From: Coccinella septempunctata
Taxonomy: Eukaryota; Arthropoda; Insecta; Coleoptera; Coccinellidae
NCBI RefSeq assembly: GCF_907165205.1
Contig: NC_058189.1
Coordinates: 45,968,270-46,032,269 of the forward strand
Length of the DNA: 64,000 bases
Direction: 5' to 3'
The translations under genes and the position numbers were made by a program. Below, piece after piece: positions 1 through 9,524 of the stretch (the stretch's first letter is position 1; each line of letters begins with the position of its first letter). Under the pieces are notes generated by a model. That model did not search any database. It had not been told where the DNA came from and worked only from the letters and a program-made list of their open reading frames with translations.

Positions 1-387
1 TTGGACACTTCATTTACCCTTCAAATCAACAACCCTTCTCTCTTTCGTATAGGTACAATATCAACGAAATTGAATTCGACAATAATCGCAATGAAACTCC
101 CAGAGTGGAAACCTCAGGTAGCTTCAAGTTTTTCGGCAATTAATTCAAAGGTTACGAATCATTCATTCAAGACCTGTGAATTTAAGAACCATCGTTGTGG
201 AGGATGAGAGAATTTATAATTCGTTTTCCGCTTACTCTGTTGAATAATTCGGGAGCTTGATTGATTTCAGTTAAATGAGTTCAGACGTTGATTATACATA
301 AATACTTACACACTCAAATTGCATTGAACGAATTGTTTCCGTGATTGATTTTTATTTAGACATACTCGTACATATGAAATCATTATT
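1..387. other. AT-rich sequence, no assigned gene
   Basis: A frame is open on the plus strand from base 1 to 207 (68 codons, no ATG near its start). It could be the tail of an exon entering from outside the window, but I recognise no domain and codon content is not decisive. The rest shows nothing I can name. Confidence 0.3.
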
Positions 388-660
388 TGAGGGGTTCAGA
401 GCTGAAGTGAACCAAGTCCATGCAGCCTAGTTTTGACATGAATGGCTTAGAAGTTGTTTATCACCAATTAATTCAAAAGTGACTTCTTTATTTATTATTA
501 TTCTTATGTAAGCAAAAGAAGAAGAAGCATATGCTTACATTCTAACCCTTTAAAACCTAAAGAAGTCACTTTTGAATTAATTGGTGATAAACAACTTCTA
601 AGCCATTCATCTCAAAACTAGGCTGCATGGACTTGGTTCACTTCAGCTCTGAACCCCTCA
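388..660. repeat. Foldback MITE with ~105-bp inverted arms
   Basis: The left arm (388-494) and right arm (about 559-660) are near-perfect reverse complements. Both termini read TGAGGGGTTCAGAGCTGAAG going inward. The ~65-bp loop holds a smaller hairpin (atgtaagca and its complement). No ORF is present. The target duplication is not clear, so I do not assign a superfamily. The high arm identity suggests a fairly recent insertion. Confidence 0.8.
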
Positions 661-981
661 GTTGAAGGTTATATTTATACGAAAAAAAAAAAACAAACAC
701 ACGAATGCCGTGACCTAACATCGTAGAGATAATGAAAGAATATTGCGACGAATGCATTTAATGAGATAGGTGTACGTTTCATTTGTATGAAAATGTACCT
801 ACGCTACGTTGTTCAACTACGGGTAGAGAATACCCAGACGATCGAAGATTCCCTGAAGTTGCGGGTCTACAATGTCTTTTATTGAAGATACAGGATGTTT
901 TATTCATTTGGTCCAGATATTTCGAAAGCCTTAGCCTAAGAACCATTAGAAATTTTGTATTAATTTTTGGTGAAAATAATA
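661..981. other. Unassigned AT-rich spacer
   Basis: Only an A-run near 680-692 and no recognisable element or conserved coding frame. The 69-codon open frame at 783-992 shows no known motif. Confidence 0.3.
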
Positions 982-1223
982 TACACTACTGAACAGAAAA
1001 AACCGGACAGAAATAATTTCCACCAAATTCGTTTCTAAATAACTTTTTGAGGTCTGCATCGATTTTGAGCATTTTGCTATCTATTTGTAGCATTTATTTC
1101 ATTTGATATAGAGTTTGCAGGAAGAAACAACAAAACGAATCAAAATCGATTCACACCTTAAAAATTATTTTAAAATGAATGTGGTGAATATTTTGTTTGT
1201 CCGTTTTTTTGTCCAGGAGTGTA
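982..1223. repeat. Old Tc1/mariner-type MITE
   Basis: A ~240-bp segment whose ends are imperfect inverted repeats of about 48 bp: left TACACTACTGAACAGAAAAA, right (reverse complement) TACACTCCTGGACAAAAAAA, both followed by similar GGACA and CCACC blocks. Both ends carry TA, as expected for TA-target elements. It encodes nothing. Arm divergence suggests age. Confidence 0.6.
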
Positions 1224-2173
1224 TTAACTGCTTATTTTCATTGACTGGCATAGCTCAGCATAGACTCAATGAGATTTCATAAGACGTCCATGAAATTCAT
1301 GAAAGTAATAAGCCAGGTTATCGTCTTTTGCTGATCTCTTATATTTCGGAATGGTAAGGATCAGCGGAATGAATCGCAGTTAACATATTGAAAATACATA
1401 TTAGAAAGTCAAAATTCATTACATTTACTTGTAACTCATCCAATATACCGAAAAACGTAGGATAAGCTATTACAAGTCTCTACCTTTATATTCTCCACGA
1501 TAGCCCACAAGAAGTTTATGAAAAACTAATTATAGTTTCGTGCAAAAAATTTTTACCGTGAAATATGACGAGATCTCTGCAACTTGCGGTTATACCGGAA
1601 ACAGTCCAGTTTTTTGTTATTTCAGAGGACACATCTTGTATATCTTCGCATCCTAAGGGAACCGATTTGATGACAATTTCAATAGTTTCCACTCCTTGGC
1701 TGAAAATTCAACGGTTTATGAGTTATTGGGATCCTTATGAAAAAATGGTGAAAATGGCGACACTTTCTTTAAACTTCTTGCTGAGGGGTTATTCGTGAAA
1801 AAATTTTCACCATTTTCAATTCTTCCATTGTGTAGTATTATTACATTATTGCTGTTTGGACATGAAATGTACAAGTAGTTTATGGAAAGATCATTGATTT
1901 GGAAGAATCGAATTCATCAAAATACAATATTTCCAAATAACAACATATTTTCAAATTCTACACCTCAAATGAAACGGCTTGACTAGTCTCTGATATTCGG
2001 AAATCACAAAAAAAAAAACGTAATATTCTATGTTCGATAAAAATTTATCTGGCAATTTTCAATTCTTCATTTCAAGATTTAAGAAATGAAGATAGCATGC
2101 AATTGTTCAGAAAAATATAGGGCAATGGTTGAAACACCTCCCTTTTTGAAATTCCAAGAGAATTGCAACTGTC
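1224..2173. other. Unassigned AT-rich sequence
   Basis: No gene, RNA gene or clear repeat is visible. Open frames here are short and show no known motif. Confidence 0.3.
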
Positions 2174-2176
2174 TTA

Positions 2177-2338
2177 CGGCCGTTTTCAATAATCCTATCT
2201 ATCCATTGTTTCAGTTAATGAAGATAGAAAATGCATGTTATTTCGTTTCTATGATCTATCTGTAGATATATTTCAGAATGGTTATCAATGATTACCAATC
2301 GTCAGTGGATGGATAGATAGGTTTATTGAAAACGGCCG
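2177..2338. repeat. CGGCCG-terminal MITE, copy 1
   Basis: Termini read CGGCCGTTTTCAATAA and its complement, followed by inverted subterminal blocks (cctatctatccat). It is flanked by TTA on the left and TAA on the right. Related copies lie at 46443-46611 and 60721-60888. TWA-type flanks and CG-rich tips resemble PIF/Harbinger MITEs; the superfamily is an inference. Confidence 0.75.
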
Positions 2339-2685
2339 TAAAACAACATAGATAATGACAAATCTCCTTCAATTATTGGTCCTGCTCCTTCATTAGGAGT
2401 GATTGCTACTTGATTTTTTTTTTATAGTTTGTTGAGTGGATGAGTAGGTACTGTTATGGACCGTTTTGATCCTTTTTCTTATATGAATTGACTAATTAAA
2501 CGAATCCACAACTAAAAATTCTTTAAATTCAAATTTTCAATCGAAATTTCCCGAAAACTCTATCTCAAAGAGGGTTCTCAGCTGACACATCACTTTGTAA
2601 TAAAAAAATTCAAATGAAATAAATTAAAACTTTGAATACTATAATCCATTTCTTATTCACTCAAAAACTTATCATCTTAAATCCA
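2339..2685. other. Unassigned AT-rich spacer
   Basis: Nothing recognisable between the MITE and the tandem array. Confidence 0.3.
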
Positions 2686-3230
2686 GGGGGTAATTTCCAC
2701 CCTTAAATTTTCAAAATTCGATATCTCGGAAACTGTTAATCGGCGCATAAAGAGATTTGGCATATACAATTCTTACACGAATGCAATTATTCTCTGAAAA
2801 TTTCATCCACTTCCCCTGGACCTGGGGGGTTGATTTCCACCCTTAAATGTCCAAAATTCGATATCTCGGAAACGGTTAATCTGTGCATAAAGAGATTTAG
2901 CACATACAATTCTTAAACGAATGCGATCATGCTCTGAAAACTTCATCCACTTCCCTTGGAATCTAGAGGGTTAATTACCACCCTTAAATGTTCAAAATTT
3001 GATATCTCGGAAACGGTTAATCGGCACATAAAGAGATTCGGCATATACAATTCTTACACGAATGCCATTATTCTTTGAAAATTTTGTCCACTACATTAGG
3101 GATCCAGAAGGTTGATTTCCACCCTTAAATGTTCAAAATTCGATATCTCGGAAATGATTAATCGGCGCATAAAGAGATTTGGCATATAAAATTCTTACAT
3201 GAATGAGATATTATTCTCTGAACCTCATCT
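2686..3230. repeat. Tandem array, four ~140-bp units
   Basis: The block ccacccttaaat recurs at 2697, 2837, 2978 and 3119, a period of 140-141 bp. Each unit carries cgatatctcggaaa, a cataaagagatt block and an aattctta block. Units differ by scattered substitutions, and the fourth ends raggedly. It is a short satellite-like array with no coding content. Confidence 0.9.
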
Positions 3231-4096
3231 TTCTATTCATACGATGTATGAATTAATATTACTCAAGCTGCTGTTTTCAGTTATCTTTATTTCTCTTTAA
3301 CTTCTCTAACTTTGTGAGGAAATTTCTAGTGAACTCTATTGTAAACAATTTCACATACTCCTGGCCAAAATCATCATATTATTATTCTTTCAAAGCAATC
3401 ATGAATAATTTGCTTAATTCATCGATCGCATACGAAAACCAAGATCCCTAAACGGCTTCCGAAAGAACCGCAAGTAGTGTTGCTGATAGTCGGGGCTAAC
3501 AACATCTTCAGTGTAAACATTACTCGGAACTGTTTGTTCAAGACCGATCAATAGCTCGCTCGAGGCGTTTCAATATTTATTTAGGTGGGTACCAACGTTT
3601 TCTTTTGCACGCCGTCAATGTAATCGAATTTCCCCAACCGTTATGTGAATAAATGATATCAGATCAGAAACAGAGAGCTGGAAATTTATACAGGAGTGCA
3701 TGTTTATCAGAGCTGCTAAGTGTTTTGGAGAAATTGACTGATAGTTCAGCATAGACTAGAAATTGAATTTGAAACTAAAATTTTCAAATTCTAAGCCTTA
3801 AGGGGAAATAATACCTCAAGAATCTGCATTCAAGAACGGCATTCACTAGTCCAAATTTACACTTTCAATTTCTTACGCCTCGATTTTTTGTTGAATTTTG
3901 TTAAAGAACCCCTTGATGTCACCCCCCCTTTTTTTTCCAATTTAGTTGTTTTTTTATGAGAAAAAAAAACTTGAACTGAAGTGTCAATAAAACTTAATTT
4001 CACAATAATGTTTCGACCGTTTTTTCGACATATTTCAATAAAAATTACGACAGGTGACATCGGCGATCCAATTCTTCATATATTGCAAAGATTTTT
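3231..4096. other. Unassigned sequence
   Basis: No element or gene is recognised. The part around 3420-3620 is somewhat richer in G and C than its surroundings, but I cannot assign it. Confidence 0.3.
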
Positions 4097-4159
4097 ATAG
4101 CGACATATGCCAAAATTACGCTGAAATTCAGGAATAACTGAATATTATTCAATATTTCT

Positions 4160-4232
4160 CTCACGTAGTAATTTCTACTTTTCGACTGACTCAGTAAGGA
4201 ATTCAGGCTATTGCTCAAAGATGTGACACATT
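4160..4232 (+). repeat. Repeat shared with 11936-12000
   Basis: The segment ending ggaattcaggctattgctca and agatgtgacacattt recurs almost exactly at 11936-12000, with a few small gaps on its left part. The second copy follows the Penelope 3' region. The two may be the two ends of one Penelope-like element, or dispersed copies of another repeat. Confidence 0.65.
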
Positions 4233-5688
4233 TTTTTTTTTTTTTTGGTGTAGCAGGGGGAAAGTCAGACGAACCACGATGATTTTTCGCTGTTTCGAAT
4301 AATTTCTCTGCTTTTCTGTTCATGAATTCCGTTATGGTTTCCCATTTTAGGTCCCTATAAATCTGTCTATTCCTGACAAACCAAGGTGCATCTATTGCAC
4401 ATCGTAGCAGCTTGTTTTCAGTGGCCTGAATTCTTTTGATATGGCTCTTTGCCGCGAAACCCCAGGCAACTGATCCATAAGTCAGTTGAGGCCTAGCAAC
4501 GGCTCTGATTATCTTCAATTTTGTCTCTTCCGACATGTGGCTTCTTCTTCCTATCAGAGGATAGAGTCTATTCATCGCTGCTTTCGTTTTGTCGATTGCT
4601 TGTTTGATATGACTTTTCCAAGTAAGTCCTTTGTCAAGCGTTATTCCTAAATATTTGGCTTCATTAATCCAGTCGATTTCTTCGCCGTCAACATCCAGTT
4701 TCGTTGTGGGTCGCAGTCTTCTCTTCTGTAGTAATATTGCTTGGTTTTTTTGTCCATTGAGCTTGATTTTCCACTTTATGCACCAGTCATTTGTTTCGTC
4801 AATCGTCTCTTGTAGAACTCGTTATATTACTTCTGGGTTGCGGTGTCGAGTTGCTATGCCTGTGTCGTCAGCATATAACGTTAGCATTGTTCTTGGATTT
4901 TTCGGAATATCGTGGATGTATATGTTGTACAGAAGTGGCCCAAGTACTGATCCTTGGGGTACTCCAGCCTCTATATCTTTTGTTGAGGAGCATTCTCCTC
5001 CCACTTTCACGTAAAATCTTCTTTTTATGAGATAATTCCTGATCAACTTGCATATTTTGATCGAACATCCAGCACTTCTCATCTTATATATTAATCCTTC
5101 ATGCCATACTGTCGAAAGCTCTGGCGACGTCTAGTAAAACAAGACCTGTGGCTTGTTTATTTTGGAATCCCTCTGTTATGTACTCTGTGAGCCTTAATAA
5201 TTGTTGTTCTGTTGAATGCTCTCTTCTGAATCCGAACTGTTCTGGTGGTATTAGTTTCAGATTTTCGGTTTCCTCATTTAGCCTCGTGGCGATAATTCTT
5301 TCTACTACTTTTCCTAACGCCGACAGTAGACTTATCGGTCTGTAGTTTTGTGGGAACTTCTTCTCTTTGAATGGTTTATTGAACACTATGACTTCCGCTG
5401 TTATCCATATTTCTGGGTAGTGTTCTGTCCTCATAATTCCATTCGCGATATTTGTTAGAGCGGCTATACCTTTTCTATGTAATTTCTTTAACATAACATT
5501 CGTTATTTTATCGCTCCCGGGAGCTTTCCTCTTCTTCAAACTTCTAATTATTTCCCTGATTTCATTTGGCGATGTTGGTTTGTCTATTTCAGCAGCCGCT
5601 GGTGATTCATCCATTTTTTCATCATTTTCTTCAACCAGTTCTTCCAGATCTTCATTATCGTCGTCTATCCTGTAATTTATTCTCGATT
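4231..5688 (-). pseudogene. Jockey-0: truncated, broken LINE ORF2 fragment
   Basis: This minus-strand fragment holds the reverse-transcriptase part of a Jockey-clade ORF2. Seen in order: YRPISLLSALGKVVER, EQFGFRREHSTEQQLL, LLDVARAFD, AGVPQGSVLGPLLY, YADDTGIA and the thumb region. A T-run at 4231-4246 marks the poly(A) tail of the minus strand. The 3' UTR is reduced to about 36 bp and fused straight into ORF2, so the last ~35 codons are lost. The 5' end stops near 5688, within the region between endonuclease and RT. The frame is broken near 4820 and again near 5085-5099, at the RT motif A region. It is closer to Jockey-1 than to Jockey-2. It is dead. Confidence 0.9.
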
Positions 5689-5924
5689 AACTAACAGTAC
5701 TAATAGGACTAACAGTAGAGCACCAATGAGGTGCAGAGGTGTGATGAGGTTACGGAAAACTGGTAGTTAGAGATGGAGATTCTCTTTTTTAGGGGAAAAA
5801 TTTAATTCGGTGATATCTATTCTATGGGGAAACTGTATGAAAGAATATTGGTCGAGTAATTTCAGCGTAATTTTGGCATATGTCGCTATTGGAATAGTAA
5901 GTTTGTGGCTTGAGGACAAGGCAA

Positions 5925-6512
5925 ATGGAATCTATATATAATATAGAACTACCAGAACCAACCGAAGCTTTAAATGAAGTGAATAATGAAGAAAACCGAG
6001 TCTGTTTTGCAAAACTGCCCTACATTAAAGAAGTCACATTCGAATTAACGAAGCTTTTTAAGAAATTTATCAACATAAAAATCAGTAGATATAACATGGT
6101 TGTTGCTAGGTCCCTTTATAAAAGCACAAAGGATAAATTGAATATTTCAAAAATAAAAAATGTTATTTATAAGATAAATTGCAAACACTGCCCTCTATTT
6201 TATATAGGACAAACATCACAAGGTCTTGATAGGAGAATGGCGTTACACAAAAGTGATTCTGTTCTGAGACCTGAAAGATGTGCTTTAGCTTCACATATTA
6301 ATAACACAGGACATGCTGTAGATTACGATAATATACAAGTCTTAGATCACGAACAAGAATACCAAAAAAAAACTTTTTTAGAAATGTGTTATATAAATGA
6401 AAATAAAAATTCAACGATGAATAAGAAAACGGATACGAATAATCTTAGTAGCATCTATAGTTTCTTACTGACCTGTGATAAAAAAAATAGGTATTCTCCT
6501 AATATCTCCTAA
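5925..6512 (+). pseudogene. Penelope-like element, C-terminal GIY-YIG endonuclease
   Basis: The frame encodes the C-terminal part of a Penelope-like polyprotein. The GIY-YIG nuclease, which nicks DNA for retrotransposition, is visible as VIYKINCKHCPLFYIGQTSQ, then ASHINNTGHAVDY and KTFLEMCYINENKN. The upstream block PYIKEVTFELTKLF is the linker usually found between RT and nuclease. The reverse transcriptase itself is missing, so the gene is 5'-truncated; an ATG at 5925 opens what remains and need not be a real start. The stop codon (6510-6512) lies inside the Jockey-1 target duplication, and the element's 3' sequence continues at 11427. Confidence 0.85.
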
Positions 6513-6812
6513 TTTGTTTTTTTTTTTTTTTTTTTTTTTATAGCGGGGGGAATCTGCGACCGTGAAAACACGGGGCTCTATCTCTCGCCCAGAGGAACCC
6601 ATTTCTAGGGAACACTGTGGGGTTACTCACTCTCCTGAGTTCGCGACCCACTAAACCTAACCTGCTTTTTGTTGGTTCCGGGCATTTGCCTATAAACCAT
6701 TTATCCCTTAATCGGTTGATTTCTTCTTGCACATTGTCGTGCTAGGGTTTTCATGTTCGTCCATTTCGGATATCTCTTCTTAGTATAGTTTTAATAAGTT
6801 CTGGTACTCATT

Positions 6813-9524
6813 TTAATCTCTCCTCAATTGATCTCTCGGTCTCCTTTTGTAAATTCTCATTCTTCTTCTGTCTTCCTCCGGATCGTAGTCCACTAGTCTC
6901 CTGAGTTCTTCGTTTGGATGTTCCTTCGCTGTTTCGAATAACTTTTCAGCTTTCCTCTTCATAAATTCGGTGATGGTTTCCCACTTCAAATCTCGATATA
7001 TCTGTTTGTTCCTGACAAACCAAGGCGCATCTATGGCACATCGTAGTAGCTTGTTTTCTTTTGCCTGAATTCTTTGTATATGGCTCTTTGCCGCGAATCC
7101 CCAAGCACCTGATCCATAAGTCAGTTGCGGTCTAGCAACGGCTTTGATTATTTTCAATTTTGTCTCATTTGACATGTGGCTCTTTCTACCTATCAGCGGG
7201 TAGAGCATATTCATCGCTGCCTTGGTTTTGTCAACGGCTTGTTTGATATGGCTTCTCCATGTTAGACCTTTGTCTAGGGTGATACCTAAATATTTTGCTT
7301 CGTTTTTCCATTCGATTTCTTCTCCATCTACCTCTAGATTTGTTGTAGTTCTTAGTCTCCTCTTCTGCAGTAATATCGCTTGGCTCTTTTGTCCGTTGAG
7401 TTTTATTTTCCATTTAATACACCAGTCATTTATTTCATCTATAGCTTCTTGTAACATTCCTTCTATAATTTCTGGCTTGCGATGTCGCATTGCGATTCCT
7501 GTGTCATCGGCATATAGTGTCAGCATAGTCCTTGGAGATTTTGGTATATCGTGAATATATATGTTATACAGTAACGGCCCAAGTACTGACCCTTGAGGCA
7601 CCCCTGCTTCCATATATCTGGTTGTGGAGTTTTCTCCTTCCACTTTCACGTAGAATCTTCTGTTCCTCAAATAATTCCTAATCAACTTGCACAGTTTCAT
7701 TGAATATCCAGCATATCTCATTTTGTAAATCAATCCTTCATGCCATACTCTGTCGAATGCTCTGGCGACATCTAGTAGTACAAGACCGGTTGCTTGTTTA
7801 TTTTGGAATCCTTCTGTTATGTATTCTGTGAGTCTCAGTAATTGCTGTTCAGTTGAGTGGTCTCTTCTGAATCCGAATTGCTCTGCTAGAATGAGATTCA
7901 GATTCTCAGTTTCTTCTGTAAGCCTCCTAGCGATTACCCTTTCAACTACTTTTCCTAGGGCGGACAATAAACTTATCGGCCTGTAGTTTTGGGGGAATTT
8001 CTTATCTTTGCCTGGTTTGTTGAACACTATGACTTCTGCAGTTTTCCACTTTTCCGGATAGTGTTCAGTCCTCATTATACCGTTTGCAATATTTGTGAGA
8101 GCAGCTATACCTTTTCTAGGTAATTTCTTCAACATAGCATTCGTTATTTTATCACTTCCGGGAGCTTTTCTATTTTTCAAGCTTCTGATTATCTCTTTTA
8201 TTTCAAATGGAGAAGTTGGTTTTTCTATTTTGTCGTCTACTGGTGGTTCGTCCATTTCTTCTTCGTTGTTCTCTACAAGATCTTCCAGCTCGTCATTATC
8301 GTCATCAGGTCTGTAATTTATTCTCGATTCTCTTTCTATCGAGTCCGCCAGTGCTTCTGCTTTATCGATATTCGTATATGCCATTCCTCTTTCTCCGTGG
8401 AGAGGTGGTATTTTAGTCTTTTCTCTTATCAGACATTTTTGCATTTTCCATGCAGAATGATCGATAGTATTTAGTTCTTGAACTCTTTTGTTCCATCTAT
8501 TTGTTCTCATGTCCTTCAGGGCATTTTTTAGAACTTGGCTGTGTCGGTTTAGATTTCTCTTATTTATATCTGTTTTAATGAGCCTGTATGTTTTTCTTAG
8601 TCTCCGATTTTCCCTGATGAGATCTTTGATTTCTCTGGGTGTATCACCGTGTGGATGTATCGGTGCTGGTCTCGTTATTTTCTTTGTGCTCTTTTTGTAG
8701 GCATCTATTATATTCTTTTCTAGTTTATCAACTGCTCTTTCTAGGTCTTCCGGTGTGTTGATTGTCGGTATTTCTGTTACCTCCGATTGTATCAGATGGC
8801 TATATTTCGTCCAATCGGTGTATTCTCTTGTTTGCATTAGTTCTCTTCTTGGCCCATCTCCTATTGTTAATTCGATGGGGTTGTGGTTAGAGGTTCCGTC
8901 CCACAAGGTCTCTATCGAGAATTCTCTAGTGATATTTTTCATAATTGCGATATCAATTATATCTGGTAATCCATTTCCGAATGCTAGGTACGTTGGTTCT
9001 TCAGGTCCAATAACGATAGCTTCATGTTTTTCAGCGAGATCTTTAAGTTTTCTGCCATTTCTGTTTTCCATCCTGCTGTTCCATTCTGGAGATTTGCAAT
9101 TAAAATCTCCGATGCAGATTTTCGGGTTTGTTCCATCTAGTAAGTTGTTGATTTCTTCTTCCAATAGGTTATTTGGGGGTCTTTTATATGCCGATGTGAC
9201 TTCGACTCTTTGTCGATTTATTTCAGCTACAATCGTCACTGTTTCTATTTGTGACTCGTCAGATCTTCCTTTAAAATAGTGTTTCAGATCTCGTCTGACC
9301 AGTAAGGCAACACCTCCCCCAGTGTTTGCGATTCTGTCACATCTATATATCTCATAATTCATGATATTCAATCGCGTATTTGGTTGTATTCTTGTTTCCT
9401 GTAAGGCTATAATATCAGGTTTTCTCTCTGATATTATTTCTTCTATCTCGGGTTTTCGAGTTCTGACCCCGTTTATGTTCCAGGAGACTATTTTAAGGGA
9501 ATTTTTCCTAGTTGTATATTCCAT
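6813..9524 (-). CDS. Jockey-1 ORF2: endonuclease-reverse transcriptase
   Basis: This 903-residue protein would nick target DNA and copy the element RNA at the nick. An AP-like endonuclease occupies about residues 8-225, with KIVSWNINGV, a LQETR block near 40 and GDFNCKSPEWNS near 140. The RT spans about 440-760: NYRPISLLSALGKVVER, motif A LLDVARAFDRVW near 585, motif B GVPQGSVLGP, and YADD near 670. I see no RNase H domain, as is usual for Jockey. The endonuclease motif that reads SDHNP in Jockey-2 reads SNHNP here (near residue 212), which may impair cleavage. The start is fixed by the TAATG overlap with the ORF1 stop. Confidence 0.95.
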   Translation of the reverse strand: MEYTTRKNSLKIVSWNINGVRTRKPEIEEIISERKPDIIALQETRIQPNTRLNIMNYEIYRCDRIANTGGGVALLVRRDLKHYFKGRSDESQIETVTIVAEINRQRVEVTSAYKRPPNNLLEEEINNLLDGTNPKICIGDFNCKSPEWNSRMENRNGRKLKDLAEKHEAIVIGPEEPTYLAFGNGLPDIIDIAIMKNITREFSIETLWDGTSNHNPIELTIGDGPRRELMQTREYTDWTKYSHLIQSEVTEIPTINTPEDLERAVDKLEKNIIDAYKKSTKKITRPAPIHPHGDTPREIKDLIRENRRLRKTYRLIKTDINKRNLNRHSQVLKNALKDMRTNRWNKRVQELNTIDHSAWKMQKCLIREKTKIPPLHGERGMAYTNIDKAEALADSIERESRINYRPDDDNDELEDLVENNEEEMDEPPVDDKIEKPTSPFEIKEIIRSLKNRKAPGSDKITNAMLKKLPRKGIAALTNIANGIMRTEHYPEKWKTAEVIVFNKPGKDKKFPQNYRPISLLSALGKVVERVIARRLTEETENLNLILAEQFGFRRDHSTEQQLLRLTEYITEGFQNKQATGLVLLDVARAFDRVWHEGLIYKMRYAGYSMKLCKLIRNYLRNRRFYVKVEGENSTTRYMEAGVPQGSVLGPLLYNIYIHDIPKSPRTMLTLYADDTGIAMRHRKPEIIEGMLQEAIDEINDWCIKWKIKLNGQKSQAILLQKRRLRTTTNLEVDGEEIEWKNEAKYLGITLDKGLTWRSHIKQAVDKTKAAMNMLYPLIGRKSHMSNETKLKIIKAVARPQLTYGSGAWGFAAKSHIQRIQAKENKLLRCAIDAPWFVRNKQIYRDLKWETITEFMKRKAEKLFETAKEHPNEELRRLVDYDPEEDRRRMRIYKRRPRDQLRRD

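Larger units (their letters stand above)
4097..5889. repeat. 32-bp perfect inverted repeat flanking a Jockey fragment
   Basis: Positions 4097-4128 and 5858-5889 are exact reverse complements over 32 bases (atagcgacatatgcc and onward). They bracket about 1.73 kb holding the Jockey fragment. The right copy lies just upstream of the Penelope GIY-YIG frame, so the pair may be remains of inverted Penelope terminal sequence. That link is inference. Confidence 0.7.

Noticed and set aside
2686..3230. CRISPR array
   Set aside because: Units of 140 bp without spacers in an insect-like genome; a simple tandem repeat.
4631..5014. 127-codon plus-strand frame with hydrophobic stretches
   Set aside because: Antisense of the Jockey-0 reverse transcriptase; equivalent antisense frames appear over Jockey-1 and Jockey-2.
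8755..9279. 174-codon plus-strand frame
   Set aside because: Antisense of the Jockey-1 endonuclease domain.
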